15,762 bases of DNA from ZC4RG19 sp017577565 (GTDB lineage: Bacteria; Actinomycetota; Acidimicrobiia; Acidimicrobiales; VFJN01): assembly GCA_047459075.1 (NCBI GenBank), contig VSCH01000065.1, positions 1-15,762 of the forward strand, in the 5' to 3' direction. Each line of letters starts with the position of its first letter. Positions within the stretch are counted from its first letter, which is position 1. Both the position numbers and the translations under genes were made by a program. Shown here piece after piece: positions 7,148 to 13,878 of this stretch. Below the pieces are notes generated by a model. It saw only the letters and a list, made by a program, of their open reading frames with translations. It searched no databases and was not told the origin of the DNA.

Positions 7148-8023
7148 TCAGGGGTGCTCGGTGGCGTGGGCCACGAACGCGTCGACGATCCGCCCCCACA
7201 GCGGCGGGGGCAGGTCGTGGCCCATGCCCTCGATCATCAGCAGCTTGGCGTCCGGCACGACCTCGGCGGTGCGCTCGCCGCCCGACGGCTGCACGAGCTT
7301 GTCGGCGGTGCCGTGGATGACCAGCGTGGGCACGTCCACGGTGGCCAGCCCGGCGGACCGGCTGCCCGAGGCGAGGATGGCGGCCAGCTGGCGGGCGGTG
7401 CCCGCCGGGTCGTAGCCCCGGTCCCACTTCCGGCCCGCGACCTCGCGCAGGCGGGCCTCGTCGTAGAGGCCGGGGCTCCCCCACACGCCGGCGTTGCGGA
7501 CGGCGGCGTCCTGCAGCTCCTCCCGGGTCTGCGGCGGGGGCGACAGCAGCGTCGACATCGCCTCGCCGGTGGGCATGCCGACGTCGGGGTCGCCGGTCGT
7601 CGACATGATCGAGGTCATCGACCGCAGCCGGGCGCCGTGCTCGATCGCCATGGTCTGGACGATCATGCCGCCCATCGAGACACCGAGGACGTGGGCCCGG
7701 TCGACGCCGAGGTGGTCCAGCAGGCCGACGGCGTCGGCCGCCATGTCGGACAGCAGGTAGGGCACCTCCGGCACCTCGCCGGCGGCGACCGCGGCGATGA
7801 CGCCCATGACGTCGACGGGCTGGTCGAAGCGGGTGGACTCGCCCACGTCGCGGTTGTCGAACCGCACGACGTGGAAGCCGCGGTCCACGATCGCGCGGCA
7901 GAGCTCGTCGTCCCACTCGATGAGCTGGCAGCCCAGCCCGTGCACCAGCAGCACCGTCGGGTCGGCGGGGTCGCCGAGGGTCTCGTAGGCGATGTCGATG
8001 CCGTTGGCCCGCGCGATCGGCAT
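7148..8023 (-). CDS. Alpha/beta-fold hydrolase
   Basis: A 291-residue soluble alpha/beta hydrolase with a complete catalytic triad: nucleophile Ser116 in GVSMGG, Asp241 in HGTADKLV, and His269 in GMGHDLPP. HGLG near residue 28 forms the oxyanion hole. The family contains esterases, C-C bond hydrolases and lactonases; the substrate is unknown. The ATG at 8023 (MPIARANGIDIAYETLG) agrees best with how homologues begin; another in-frame ATG lies 9 nt upstream at 8032. Neither has a clear ribosome-binding site. It is the first gene of a probable operon with the AMACR-like gene, which hints at an acyl ester or acyl-CoA-linked substrate. The 18-bp palindrome upstream overlaps its likely promoter. 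Confidence 0.9.
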   Translation of the reverse strand: MPIARANGIDIAYETLGDPADPTVLLVHGLGCQLIEWDDELCRAIVDRGFHVVRFDNRDVGESTRFDQPVDVMGVIAAVAAGEVPEVPYLLSDMAADAVGLLDHLGVDRAHVLGVSMGGMIVQTMAIEHGARLRSMTSIMSTTGDPDVGMPTGEAMSTLLSPPPQTREELQDAAVRNAGVWGSPGLYDEARLREVAGRKWDRGYDPAGTARQLAAILASGSRSAGLATVDVPTLVIHGTADKLVQPSGGERTAEVVPDAKLLMIEGMGHDLPPPLWGRIVDAFVAHATEHP

Positions 8024-8042
8024 GGCGGTCATGCTGTTCGGT

Positions 8043-8060
8043 CTTGACCGTACGGTCAAG
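8043..8060. promoter_or_regulatory. Perfect 18-bp palindrome, TetR-like operator
   Basis: CTTGACCGTACGGTCAAG is a perfect inverted repeat built on ACCG..CGGT half-sites, a pattern common in actinobacterial TetR-family operators. It lies 20 nt upstream of the alpha/beta hydrolase start, in the divergent gap with galT. A TACGGT -10 match is embedded in it on each strand (minus strand 8052-8047), so a bound repressor would cover the promoter. No TetR gene is in the window. Confidence 0.7.
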
Positions 8061-8114
8061 CGCCTCGGGGCGCGGCCGGGCCGCACCGGACCTGCCCGCC
8101 GCGACGCCGCCCGC

Positions 8115-8120
8115 TACCTT
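8115..8120 (+). promoter_or_regulatory. Candidate -10 box (TACCTT) for galT-galK
   Basis: TACCTT matches TAnnnT and would give a leader of roughly 46 nt before the galT ATG at 8173. A start from the palindrome-embedded TACGGT at 8051-8056 is the alternative and would bring galTK under the same operator. Weak evidence. Confidence 0.3.
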
Positions 8121-8172
8121 GCGCCCCCGCGCACCGGCCGCCCGACGCAGCGACCACGCGACACCCGAGCCC

Positions 8173-9036
8173 ATGCCCGTGCACGACGTCCGCACCGACG
8201 AGCTCTCCGGCGCCACCGTCGTCGTGGCCGCCGGCCGCCAGCACCGGCCCAACCGGCCGGCCGACGAGTGCCCCTTCTGCGTGGGGGGCGTCGAGGCGCC
8301 CGAGCCCTACGACGTCAAGGCCTTCCCCAACCGCTGGCCGGCGATGCCCGACGGCCGCTGCGAGGTCGTGCTCTACACGCCCGACCACGACGCGACCTTC
8401 CCCGACCTCGGCCTCGACGGCGCCCGCAAGGTGGTCGACCTGTGGGCCGAGCGCACCGGCGCGCTCGGCGACCGGCCGGACGTGGGCTACGTCCTCGTCT
8501 TCGAGAACCGCGGCCCGGAGGTCGGGGCCACCATCGACCACCCCCACGGGCAGATCTACGCCTACGACCGCGTGCCCGACGTCCCACTGACCGAGCTGCG
8601 CCGGGCCGGGCGGCACGGCTGCCCGCTCTGCCCGGCCCCCGACCCCGCGCTGCTCGTCGCCACCGCGCCGGGGTGGCGGGCCTGGGTCCCCCACGCCAGC
8701 GCGTGGCCCTACGCGCTGCTGCTCGCCCCCGACGTGCACCGGCCCGACCTCCCCGCCCTCGACGGCCCCCAGCGCGACGGCCTGGCCGCGCTGCTCGTCG
8801 ACGTGCTCGGCCGGCTCGACCGGTTGTTCGGCGCGCCGCTCCCCTACATGCTCTGGGTCCACCAGCGGCCGACCGACGGGGCGCCGTGGCCCGAGGCCCA
8901 CCTGCACGTCCACGTCGTCTCCCCGATGCGGGGGCCGGGCGTGCAACGCTACGTCGCCGCGGCCGAGCTGGGCAGCGGCCAGTACACGAACCCGGTCGTC
9001 CCCGAGGACGCCGCGTCGGCACTGCGAGGAGCGTGA
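8173..9036 (+). CDS. galT: Galactose-1-phosphate uridylyltransferase
   Basis: A 287-residue GalT that swaps galactose-1-phosphate for glucose-1-phosphate on UDP in the Leloir pathway. Diagnostic features are CPFC (Cys33, Cys36), the active-site HPHGQ at residues 123-127 with nucleophile His125 inside GATIDHPHGQIYAY, a second pair CPLC (Cys150, Cys153), and EAHLHVHVVSP (His243, His245, His247) near the C-terminus. It is shorter than E. coli GalT (348 residues), but both HIT-fold halves are present. ATG 8173 fits the family N-terminus (RTDELSGATVVVA); the open frame upstream to 8044 is low-complexity and crosses the palindrome. No strong ribosome-binding site is visible. galK starts immediately after its TGA. 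Confidence 0.93.
   Translation: MPVHDVRTDELSGATVVVAAGRQHRPNRPADECPFCVGGVEAPEPYDVKAFPNRWPAMPDGRCEVVLYTPDHDATFPDLGLDGARKVVDLWAERTGALGDRPDVGYVLVFENRGPEVGATIDHPHGQIYAYDRVPDVPLTELRRAGRHGCPLCPAPDPALLVATAPGWRAWVPHASAWPYALLLAPDVHRPDLPALDGPQRDGLAALLVDVLGRLDRLFGAPLPYMLWVHQRPTDGAPWPEAHLHVHVVSPMRGPGVQRYVAAAELGSGQYTNPVVPEDAASALRGA
9026..9031 (+). promoter_or_regulatory. Ribosome-binding site of galK inside galT
   Basis: GAGGAG ends 5 nt before the galK ATG at 9037, within the last codons of galT. This supports translational coupling and fixes the galK start. Confidence 0.7.
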
Positions 9037-10053
9037 ATGGGACTGCGAGCTTGGGCGCCCGGGCGGGTCAACCTCATCGGCGACCACACCGACTACATGG
9101 GCGGGCTCGTGCTGCCCATGGCCATCGGGCTCGGCATCGAGATCACCGGTGACCGCGGCGGCAACTGGGTCATGCTCGGCTCCGACCGCTTCGAGGGCGT
9201 CGCCGAGGTGCCGGTGTCCGGCGTGCCCGACCCCTCGACGGTCGAGCCCACCTGGGGGCGCTACGTCGCCGCCGTCGTCGACGAGGTGCGGCCCGACGAC
9301 GGGCTCGTCGGCATGGTCCACTCGACGCTGCCGCCCGGCAGCGGGCTCGCCTCCTCCGCCGCGCTCGAGGTGGCGGTGGCGACGGCGCTCGGCGCCGACC
9401 GGCTCGACCCCGTGGCGGCGGCCAAGGCCTGCCAGCGGGCCGAGCAGCGGGCCGTCGGCGTGCCCTGCGGGATCATGGACCAGCTCGTCGCGCTGGCCGC
9501 GGTCGAGGGCATGGCGTTGCGCATCGACTGCGACACGCTGGCCATCGAGCACGTGCCGTTCCCCGAGGACGCCGAGATCGTCGTCATCCAGTCGGGGCAG
9601 CACCGCGAGCTGGCCGGGTCGGCCTACGCCCAGCGCCGCAAGGAGTGCGAGGCGGCCGAGCGCATCCTCGGCCGTCGCCTGCGGGACTGCTCGCCGATCG
9701 ACGCCGAGGCCATCGAGGACCCGGTGCTGCGCCGCCGCGCCCGCCACGTCATCACCGAGAACGAGCGGGTCGACGCCGTGGCCCGGGCGCTGGCCACCGG
9801 GCAGCTGTCGTACGCGGGCGAGCTGCTGGTGGCGAGCCACGCGAGCATGCGCGACGACTTCGAGGTGAGCACGCCCGCGCTCGACGAGATCGTGGCCGCC
9901 GCCCGGGGCGTGCCCGGCGTCTACGGCGCCCGGGTGACCGGCGCCGGGTTCGGCGGCTGCGTCATCGTCCTCTGCCGGCCGAAGACCCGCCTGAGCGGCC
10001 CGATCGTCTGGCGGGGGCGTCCGGCGGCGGGGGCGTCGCTGACGACCGACTGA
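9037..10053 (+). CDS. galK: Galactokinase (GHMP family)
   Basis: A 338-residue GHMP kinase that phosphorylates galactose at C1 with ATP. The three GHMP motifs are visible: N-terminal PGRVNLIGDHTDY (residues 8-20), the phosphate-binding LPPGSGLASSAALEVAVA (about 98-115), and C-terminal VTGAGFGGC (about 300-308). The catalytic Asp is in GIMDQLVAL near residue 148. It is shorter than E. coli GalK (382 residues), mainly through a trimmed C-terminus. The usual GEHTDYN sugar-binding signature reads GDHTDYM, with Asp16 in place of the Glu that contacts galactose O6 and Met in place of Asn. Specificity for galactose therefore rests partly on its pairing with galT. It starts directly after galT, behind a GAGGAG site. 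Confidence 0.9.
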   Translation: MGLRAWAPGRVNLIGDHTDYMGGLVLPMAIGLGIEITGDRGGNWVMLGSDRFEGVAEVPVSGVPDPSTVEPTWGRYVAAVVDEVRPDDGLVGMVHSTLPPGSGLASSAALEVAVATALGADRLDPVAAAKACQRAEQRAVGVPCGIMDQLVALAAVEGMALRIDCDTLAIEHVPFPEDAEIVVIQSGQHRELAGSAYAQRRKECEAAERILGRRLRDCSPIDAEAIEDPVLRRRARHVITENERVDAVARALATGQLSYAGELLVASHASMRDDFEVSTPALDEIVAAARGVPGVYGARVTGAGFGGCVIVLCRPKTRLSGPIVWRGRPAAGASLTTD

Positions 10054-10070
10054 CCCGGGCCGATGGCGGC

Positions 10071-10823
10071 TCAGCCGCCGGGGTCGATGGCGGTGAGCTG
10101 GTCGGCGAGGCGGCGCAGCGCGCCCGGGGTCCGGACGCCCCACCAGAACAGGTCGCGCCCGTCGACCAGCACGACGGGCGCGACCTCGGCGAGCAGCGGG
10201 ACGTGGCGCTCGCCGAACGGGTAGGGCTCGCTGGGCGCCAGCACGACGTCCGGGCGCCGCTCCCGCACCTCGTCCAGCGTGACCGTCGGGTACCGCTCCT
10301 CGGCGTCGGCGTAGACGTTGTGCACGCCGATGGCGGCGAGCAGCGACGACCCGTAGGTGCCGCCCGACAGCGTCATCCACGGCCGCTTCCAGATCGGGAC
10401 GAAGGCCCGCAGCGGGCGGCCGCCCCGCACGGGCCCGGGGCCGGCCAGCTCGCCGGCGGCCAGGGCGTCGAGGCGGTCGAGGTCGTCGGCCGGCGGGGTG
10501 GCGCCGACGAGCGCCGCCAGCATCCGCAGGGCGGGGCCGACGTCGGCGACGCCGTCGATCGACAGCGCGGCCGTGCGGACCCCCGCCTCGGCCAGCGCGT
10601 CGGCGTCCTCGCGCCGGTTCTCCTCGACGCACATGACGACCAGGTCGGGCGCGAGATCGGCGATGGCGGCGACGTCGGGGTCCTTGGTGCCGCCGACGTG
10701 CGGCAGGTCGGGCTGCTCGCAGAACCGGGTGCAGGCGACCGGCGTGACGCCCCAGGCCAGCAGCGTCTCGGTGACCGAGGGGACGAGGCTGACGACCCGG
10801 GCCGGCACCGGCGGCGCGCTCAC
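10071..10823 (-). CDS. Helical-backbone metal receptor (BtuF-like, apparently cytosolic)
   Basis: A 250-residue protein with the cobalamin/siderophore-type periplasmic-binding fold (TroA-like helical backbone). The N-terminus RVVSLVPSVTETLLAWG, VGGTKDPDVAAIADLAPDLVV and the later LDEVRERRPDVVLAP are classic for BtuF-type receptors. There is no signal peptide or lipobox, so it is probably cytosolic rather than a transporter component, and no permease or ATPase lies nearby. The bound ligand is unknown. The GTG start at 10823 overlaps the TGA of the upstream PH-SHOCT gene as GTGA, so translation is probably coupled. It converges on galK 17 nt away. Confidence 0.82.
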   Translation of the reverse strand: MSAPPVPARVVSLVPSVTETLLAWGVTPVACTRFCEQPDLPHVGGTKDPDVAAIADLAPDLVVMCVEENRREDADALAEAGVRTAALSIDGVADVGPALRMLAALVGATPPADDLDRLDALAAGELAGPGPVRGGRPLRAFVPIWKRPWMTLSGGTYGSSLLAAIGVHNVYADAEERYPTVTLDEVRERRPDVVLAPSEPYPFGERHVPLLAEVAPVVLVDGRDLFWWGVRTPGALRRLADQLTAIDPGG

Positions 10824-11452
10824 ATGCGGTCGAGCAGCTGGCGCTTCTTCGCCGCGAACTCGGCCTCGGTCAGGAGCCCCTGCTTGCGGAGCTCGTCGAG
10901 CTCGCGGATCTGGGCCGGGATCGACGCCCTCGGGTCGTCGGGCCCGCCCATCGAGGCGCCCACCCGGTCGTACTTGCGGTTCTCGTTGGCCTCGATCTGC
11001 AGGTAGATCTCGTTCTGCACGGCGTTGGGCCGGCGCACGTCGCTGAACGCCTGGCGCCCGGTCTCGCTGGCCGACTCGATGACCAGGTCACCCGAGCCGA
11101 TGATCCGCTCGAACAGCGACTGGCGGAAGAACACGGTGTTGACCCGGTCGAGCGGGATCTCGATGCCGTGCTTGCTGAGCACGCCGTGCCGGTAGATCAG
11201 CCGGTCGGTGGTGACGACGAAGTTGGTCGTGACCCACCTGGCGTAGCGGACGCCGAACCAGAGCAGGCAGACGAGGATGAGGATGCCGACCGGGATCTGC
11301 GCCCACGCGGCATCGGTCATGGCCATGACCACGCCGCCGAGGACGACCGACGCCAGCAGCGCGGCCAGCTGCGGCACCAGGTACCACCAGTGGGGATGGA
11401 GGTCGAGGACCAGCTCCTCCTCGTCGTGGAGGAGCTTCCTGGGGAACGGCAC
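10820..11452 (-). CDS. PH-domain membrane protein with C-terminal SHOCT domain
   Basis: A 210-residue protein with two membrane helices (about 23-45 and 51-68), then a bacterial PH domain of the YdbS/YdbT type (FVVTTDRLIYRHGVLSKHGIEIPLDRVNTV around residues 78-107, continuing to about 150), and a SHOCT domain at the end (IRELDELRKQGLLTEAEFAAKKRQLLDRM). Such proteins probably work at the cytosolic face of the membrane; the biochemical role is not established. GTG 11452 is chosen because the family begins here and TACGCT lies 6 nt upstream with no ribosome-binding site, suggesting a leaderless message. The frame continues open far upstream through other genes, which is a high-GC artefact. It overlaps the next gene by 4 nt. 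Confidence 0.85.
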   Translation of the reverse strand: MPFPRKLLHDEEELVLDLHPHWWYLVPQLAALLASVVLGGVVMAMTDAAWAQIPVGILILVCLLWFGVRYARWVTTNFVVTTDRLIYRHGVLSKHGIEIPLDRVNTVFFRQSLFERIIGSGDLVIESASETGRQAFSDVRRPNAVQNEIYLQIEANENRKYDRVGASMGGPDDPRASIPAQIRELDELRKQGLLTEAEFAAKKRQLLDRM

Positions 11453-11458
11453 ACCCGC

Positions 11459-11464
11459 AGCGTA
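11459..11464 (-). promoter_or_regulatory. Candidate leaderless -10 (TACGCT) for the PH-SHOCT gene
   Basis: On the minus strand TACGCT fits TAnnnT and ends 6 nt before the GTG at 11452. No purine-rich ribosome-binding site is present in between, so a leaderless transcript is the simplest reading. Confidence 0.5.
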
Positions 11465-11496
11465 CCGCTGCCCGGGCGGGCCGGGCGGGCCCTCCC

Positions 11497-11850
11497 CTAG
11501 GCCCAGCCCAGCTCGTGGAGGCGGTCGTCGTCGATGCCGAAGTGGTGGGCGACCTCGTGCACGACGGTGATCCGCACCTGCTCGACCACCTCCTCCTCGG
11601 TCGAGCACACCGCGCAGATCGGCCGCCGGAAGATCGTGATGCGGTCCGGGAGGGTCAGCCCGCCGGTGCCGTACCAGGTGTCGCGCTCGGTCAGCGGCAC
11701 GCCCTCGTAGCGGCCGAGGAGCTCGCCGTCGGGGTGGCCGTCCTCGACGACGACGGCCACGTTGTCCATCCGGCGGGCCAGCGGCTCGGGGATGCTGTCC
11801 AGCGCGTCGGCCACCAGCTCCTCGAACCGGGCGGGGTCCAGGTCGATCAC
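11497..11850 (-). CDS. Small zincin-type metallopeptidase family protein
   Basis: A 117-residue protein of the metallopeptidase family with an HExxH zinc helix near the C-terminus: VVHEVAHHFGID, residues 97-106 (His98, Glu99, His102). Other family marks are FEELVADALDSIPEPLA at the N-terminus, YGTGGLTLPDRITIFRRPI in the middle and the closing LHELGW. These minimal zincins are widespread in Actinobacteria; their substrate is unknown. Length is normal for the family. The GTG start at 11850 is preceded by TACGAT and 7 nt, with no ribosome-binding site, so the message is probably leaderless. The gene is divergent from the helicase across only 37 bp and lies 44 bp upstream of the PH-SHOCT gene. 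Confidence 0.88.
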   Translation of the reverse strand: MIDLDPARFEELVADALDSIPEPLARRMDNVAVVVEDGHPDGELLGRYEGVPLTERDTWYGTGGLTLPDRITIFRRPICAVCSTEEEVVEQVRITVVHEVAHHFGIDDDRLHELGWA

Positions 11851-11857
11851 GTCGGCG

Positions 11858-11863
11858 ATCGTA
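11858..11863 (-). promoter_or_regulatory. Candidate leaderless -10 (TACGAT) for the metallopeptidase gene
   Basis: On the minus strand TACGAT, a good TAnnnT match, ends 7 nt before the GTG at 11850. It lies back to back with the helicase -10 at 11874. Confidence 0.5.
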
Positions 11864-11873
11864 GGTGCCGGAA

Positions 11874-11879
11874 TACCCT
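11874..11879 (+). promoter_or_regulatory. Candidate leaderless -10 (TACCCT) for the UvrD2-like gene
   Basis: TACCCT ends 8 nt before the TTG at 11888. No ribosome-binding site is visible ahead of the helicase, which supports a leaderless TTG start but leaves it uncertain. Confidence 0.4.
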
Positions 11880-11887
11880 CTTCCTCG

Positions 11888-13867
11888 TTGGCTGCGGATC
11901 ACCTGCTCGACGACCTCGACGAGATGCAGCGCCGGGCGGTGACCTCGCCCGCCCGCCCGCTCGCCATCCTGGCCCCGGCCGGGTCGGGCAAGACCCGCGT
12001 GCTGACCCGGCGGATCGCCTGGCGGGTGGCGACCGGGGACGCGGACGAGAGCCACGTGCTGGCGCTGACCTTCACCCGGCGGGCCGCGGGCGAGCTGCGG
12101 GAGCGGCTCCGGGCGCTCGGGCTCCGGGACGGCGTCGCCGCGGGCACCTTCCACGGGGTGGCCTACGCCCAGCTGCGCGGCTGGTGGGCCGACGCCGGGC
12201 GGCGGCCGCCCGCCCTGCTCGCCCGCAAGTCCCGCCTGCTCGGCCCCCTGGTCGAGGGCACCCGGGTGAGCGTCGCCCAGCTGGCGGGCGAGATCGAGTG
12301 GGCCAAGGCCCGCCTGGTCGGGCCGGACGACTACCCGGGCGCGGCCGCCGGCGCCCGCCGGCGCACGCCCGGCCCCGCCGAGCAGATCGCCGAGCTGTAC
12401 CGGGCCTACGAGGAGGAGAAGCGGCGGGCCCGCGTGGTCGACTTCGACGACCTCCTGCGGCTGTGCGCCCACCTGCTGGAGACCGACGCCGCCTTCGCCG
12501 CCGCCCAGCGGTGGCGGTTCCGCCACCTGTTCGTCGACGAGTTCCAGGACGTCAACCCGCTGCAGCTGCGCCTCCTCGACGCCTGGCGGGGGTCGAGCCT
12601 CGACCTGTGCGTCGTCGGCGACCCGCACCAGGCCATCTACGGCTGGAACGGCGCCGACGCCGGCTTCCTCGAGCGCTTCCGCGAGCTCCACCCGACGGCC
12701 GAGGTCATCTCGCTGGCGGGCAACTACCGCTCGACCCCCGAGATCCTGGCCGCGGCCGGCGACGTCCTCCGCCGGGCGGGCGTGCCCGACCGCCCGGTCC
12801 GGGCGACGCGCCCCGGCGGGCCGCCCGTGCGCCTCGAGCGCCACCCGACCGACCGGGACGAGGCGGTGGCGATCGCCCGGGCCGTGCGCGACTGCCGCCG
12901 GCCCCGCTCGCCCTGGTCGTGCCAGGCGGTGCTCGTCCGCACCCACGCGCAGATCCCGCTCGTCGCCGAGGCGCTGCGGGCCGCCGGCATCCCCCACCGG
13001 GTGCGGGGCGACGCGGCCCTGCTCGACCGCGCCGGCGGCCGGGCCGCGCTCGACCTGCTGCGCCGGGCCGACCGCCCGCTGTCGAGCTGTCTCCCCGACC
13101 TCGAGGCGCTGGCCGCCGAGCTCGACCGGCCCGGCGACGGCGCCGCCGCGACCGACGTCGCCACCGTGGCCCAGCTGGCCGGCGACCACCTGCGGCTCGA
13201 CCCGTCGGCCACGACCGGGGCCTTCGTGTCGTGGCTGGTGGCCACGCTGCAGGCGGAGGGCGGCGACGAGCCCCGCGACGCGGTCACGATCGCGACCTTC
13301 CACGCCGCCAAGGGCCTCGAGTGGCCGGTCGTGCACCTCGCCGGCCTGGAGGACGGCCTCGTCCCGATCGCCCACGCCCGCAGCCGGGCGCAGCGGGCCG
13401 AGGAGGCCCGCCTGCTCTACGTGGCGATGACCCGGGCCGAGGACGAGCTGCGCTGCACGTGGGCGGTCAGCCGGGTGGTGGGGGGGCGGCCGGTCGAGCG
13501 CCGGCTGACGCCGTGGCTGGCCGGCCTGGCCGAGCGCCGGCGCGACCGCCGACCCGACGCCCCGGCCGCGCCGCCGGGCGACTGGCGGGCCCGCCTGGCC
13601 GAGCAGCGGGCGGCGCTGGCCCGGCAGCGGACGACGCCGGCGTCGCCGGTGCTGGCCGCGCTGCGGGCCTGGCGGGACGAGCACGCCCGCGCCGCTCGGG
13701 TCGAGCCGGCCGCCGTCGTCGACGACCGGCTCCTGGAGCGCATCGCCGAGCGGCGGCCCCGGTCGCACGAGGAGCTGGTCGAGCTGGGCATGGGGCCGCT
13801 GGTGGCCCGCCGGCTCGGCGACGGGCTGCTCGCGGCCCTGCGCGACCCGGTCACCGAGCCGGGCTGA
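11888..13867 (+). CDS. uvrD2: UvrD2-like superfamily 1 DNA helicase with HRDC domain
   Basis: A 659-residue SF1A 3'-5' DNA helicase. Motifs are in order: Q-motif LDEMQRRAV, Walker A APAGSGKT (about 30-37), Ia ALTFTRRAAGELRERL, TFHG, motif II VDEFQDVNP (about 216-224), III GDPHQAIYGWNGA, IV NYRSTPEI, V TFHAAKGLEW, VI LLYVAMTRAEDEL. The C-terminus from about residue 586 is an HRDC domain (LAALRAWRDEHARAARV..LLERIAERRPRSHEEL), the hallmark of mycobacterial UvrD2. The tetracysteine motif that links helicase and HRDC in mycobacterial UvrD2 is absent. The likely role is unwinding in DNA repair. The start is uncertain: TTG 11888 gives a family-like N-terminus; an ATG at Met13 would cut into the Q-motif, and the open frame upstream overlaps the metallopeptidase gene on the other strand. 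Confidence 0.9.
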   Translation: MAADHLLDDLDEMQRRAVTSPARPLAILAPAGSGKTRVLTRRIAWRVATGDADESHVLALTFTRRAAGELRERLRALGLRDGVAAGTFHGVAYAQLRGWWADAGRRPPALLARKSRLLGPLVEGTRVSVAQLAGEIEWAKARLVGPDDYPGAAAGARRRTPGPAEQIAELYRAYEEEKRRARVVDFDDLLRLCAHLLETDAAFAAAQRWRFRHLFVDEFQDVNPLQLRLLDAWRGSSLDLCVVGDPHQAIYGWNGADAGFLERFRELHPTAEVISLAGNYRSTPEILAAAGDVLRRAGVPDRPVRATRPGGPPVRLERHPTDRDEAVAIARAVRDCRRPRSPWSCQAVLVRTHAQIPLVAEALRAAGIPHRVRGDAALLDRAGGRAALDLLRRADRPLSSCLPDLEALAAELDRPGDGAAATDVATVAQLAGDHLRLDPSATTGAFVSWLVATLQAEGGDEPRDAVTIATFHAAKGLEWPVVHLAGLEDGLVPIAHARSRAQRAEEARLLYVAMTRAEDELRCTWAVSRVVGGRPVERRLTPWLAGLAERRRDRRPDAPAAPPGDWRARLAEQRAALARQRTTPASPVLAALRAWRDEHARAARVEPAAVVDDRLLERIAERRPRSHEELVELGMGPLVARRLGDGLLAALRDPVTEPG

Positions 13868-13878
13868 GCCGGGGCCGC

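Noticed and set aside
5409..7415. A 668-codon plus-strand open frame opposite the AMACR-like gene
   Set aside because: No recognisable domain; composition is the reverse-complement image of the real CoA transferase and HAD genes.
8044..8172. N-terminal extension of galT from 8044
   Set aside because: Low-complexity, not found in the family, and would place coding sequence across the operator palindrome.
8056..10632. An 858-codon minus-strand open frame antisense to galT and galK
   Set aside because: Its translation is Arg/Gly/Val/Asp-rich with no domain, and it overlaps three well-identified genes. Shadow of GC-rich coding.
11471..11490. Short GC repeat (GGGCGGGCC twice) between metallopeptidase and PH-SHOCT genes
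   Set aside because: Too short and too simple for this base composition to separate from chance; could form a weak hairpin but with no further support.
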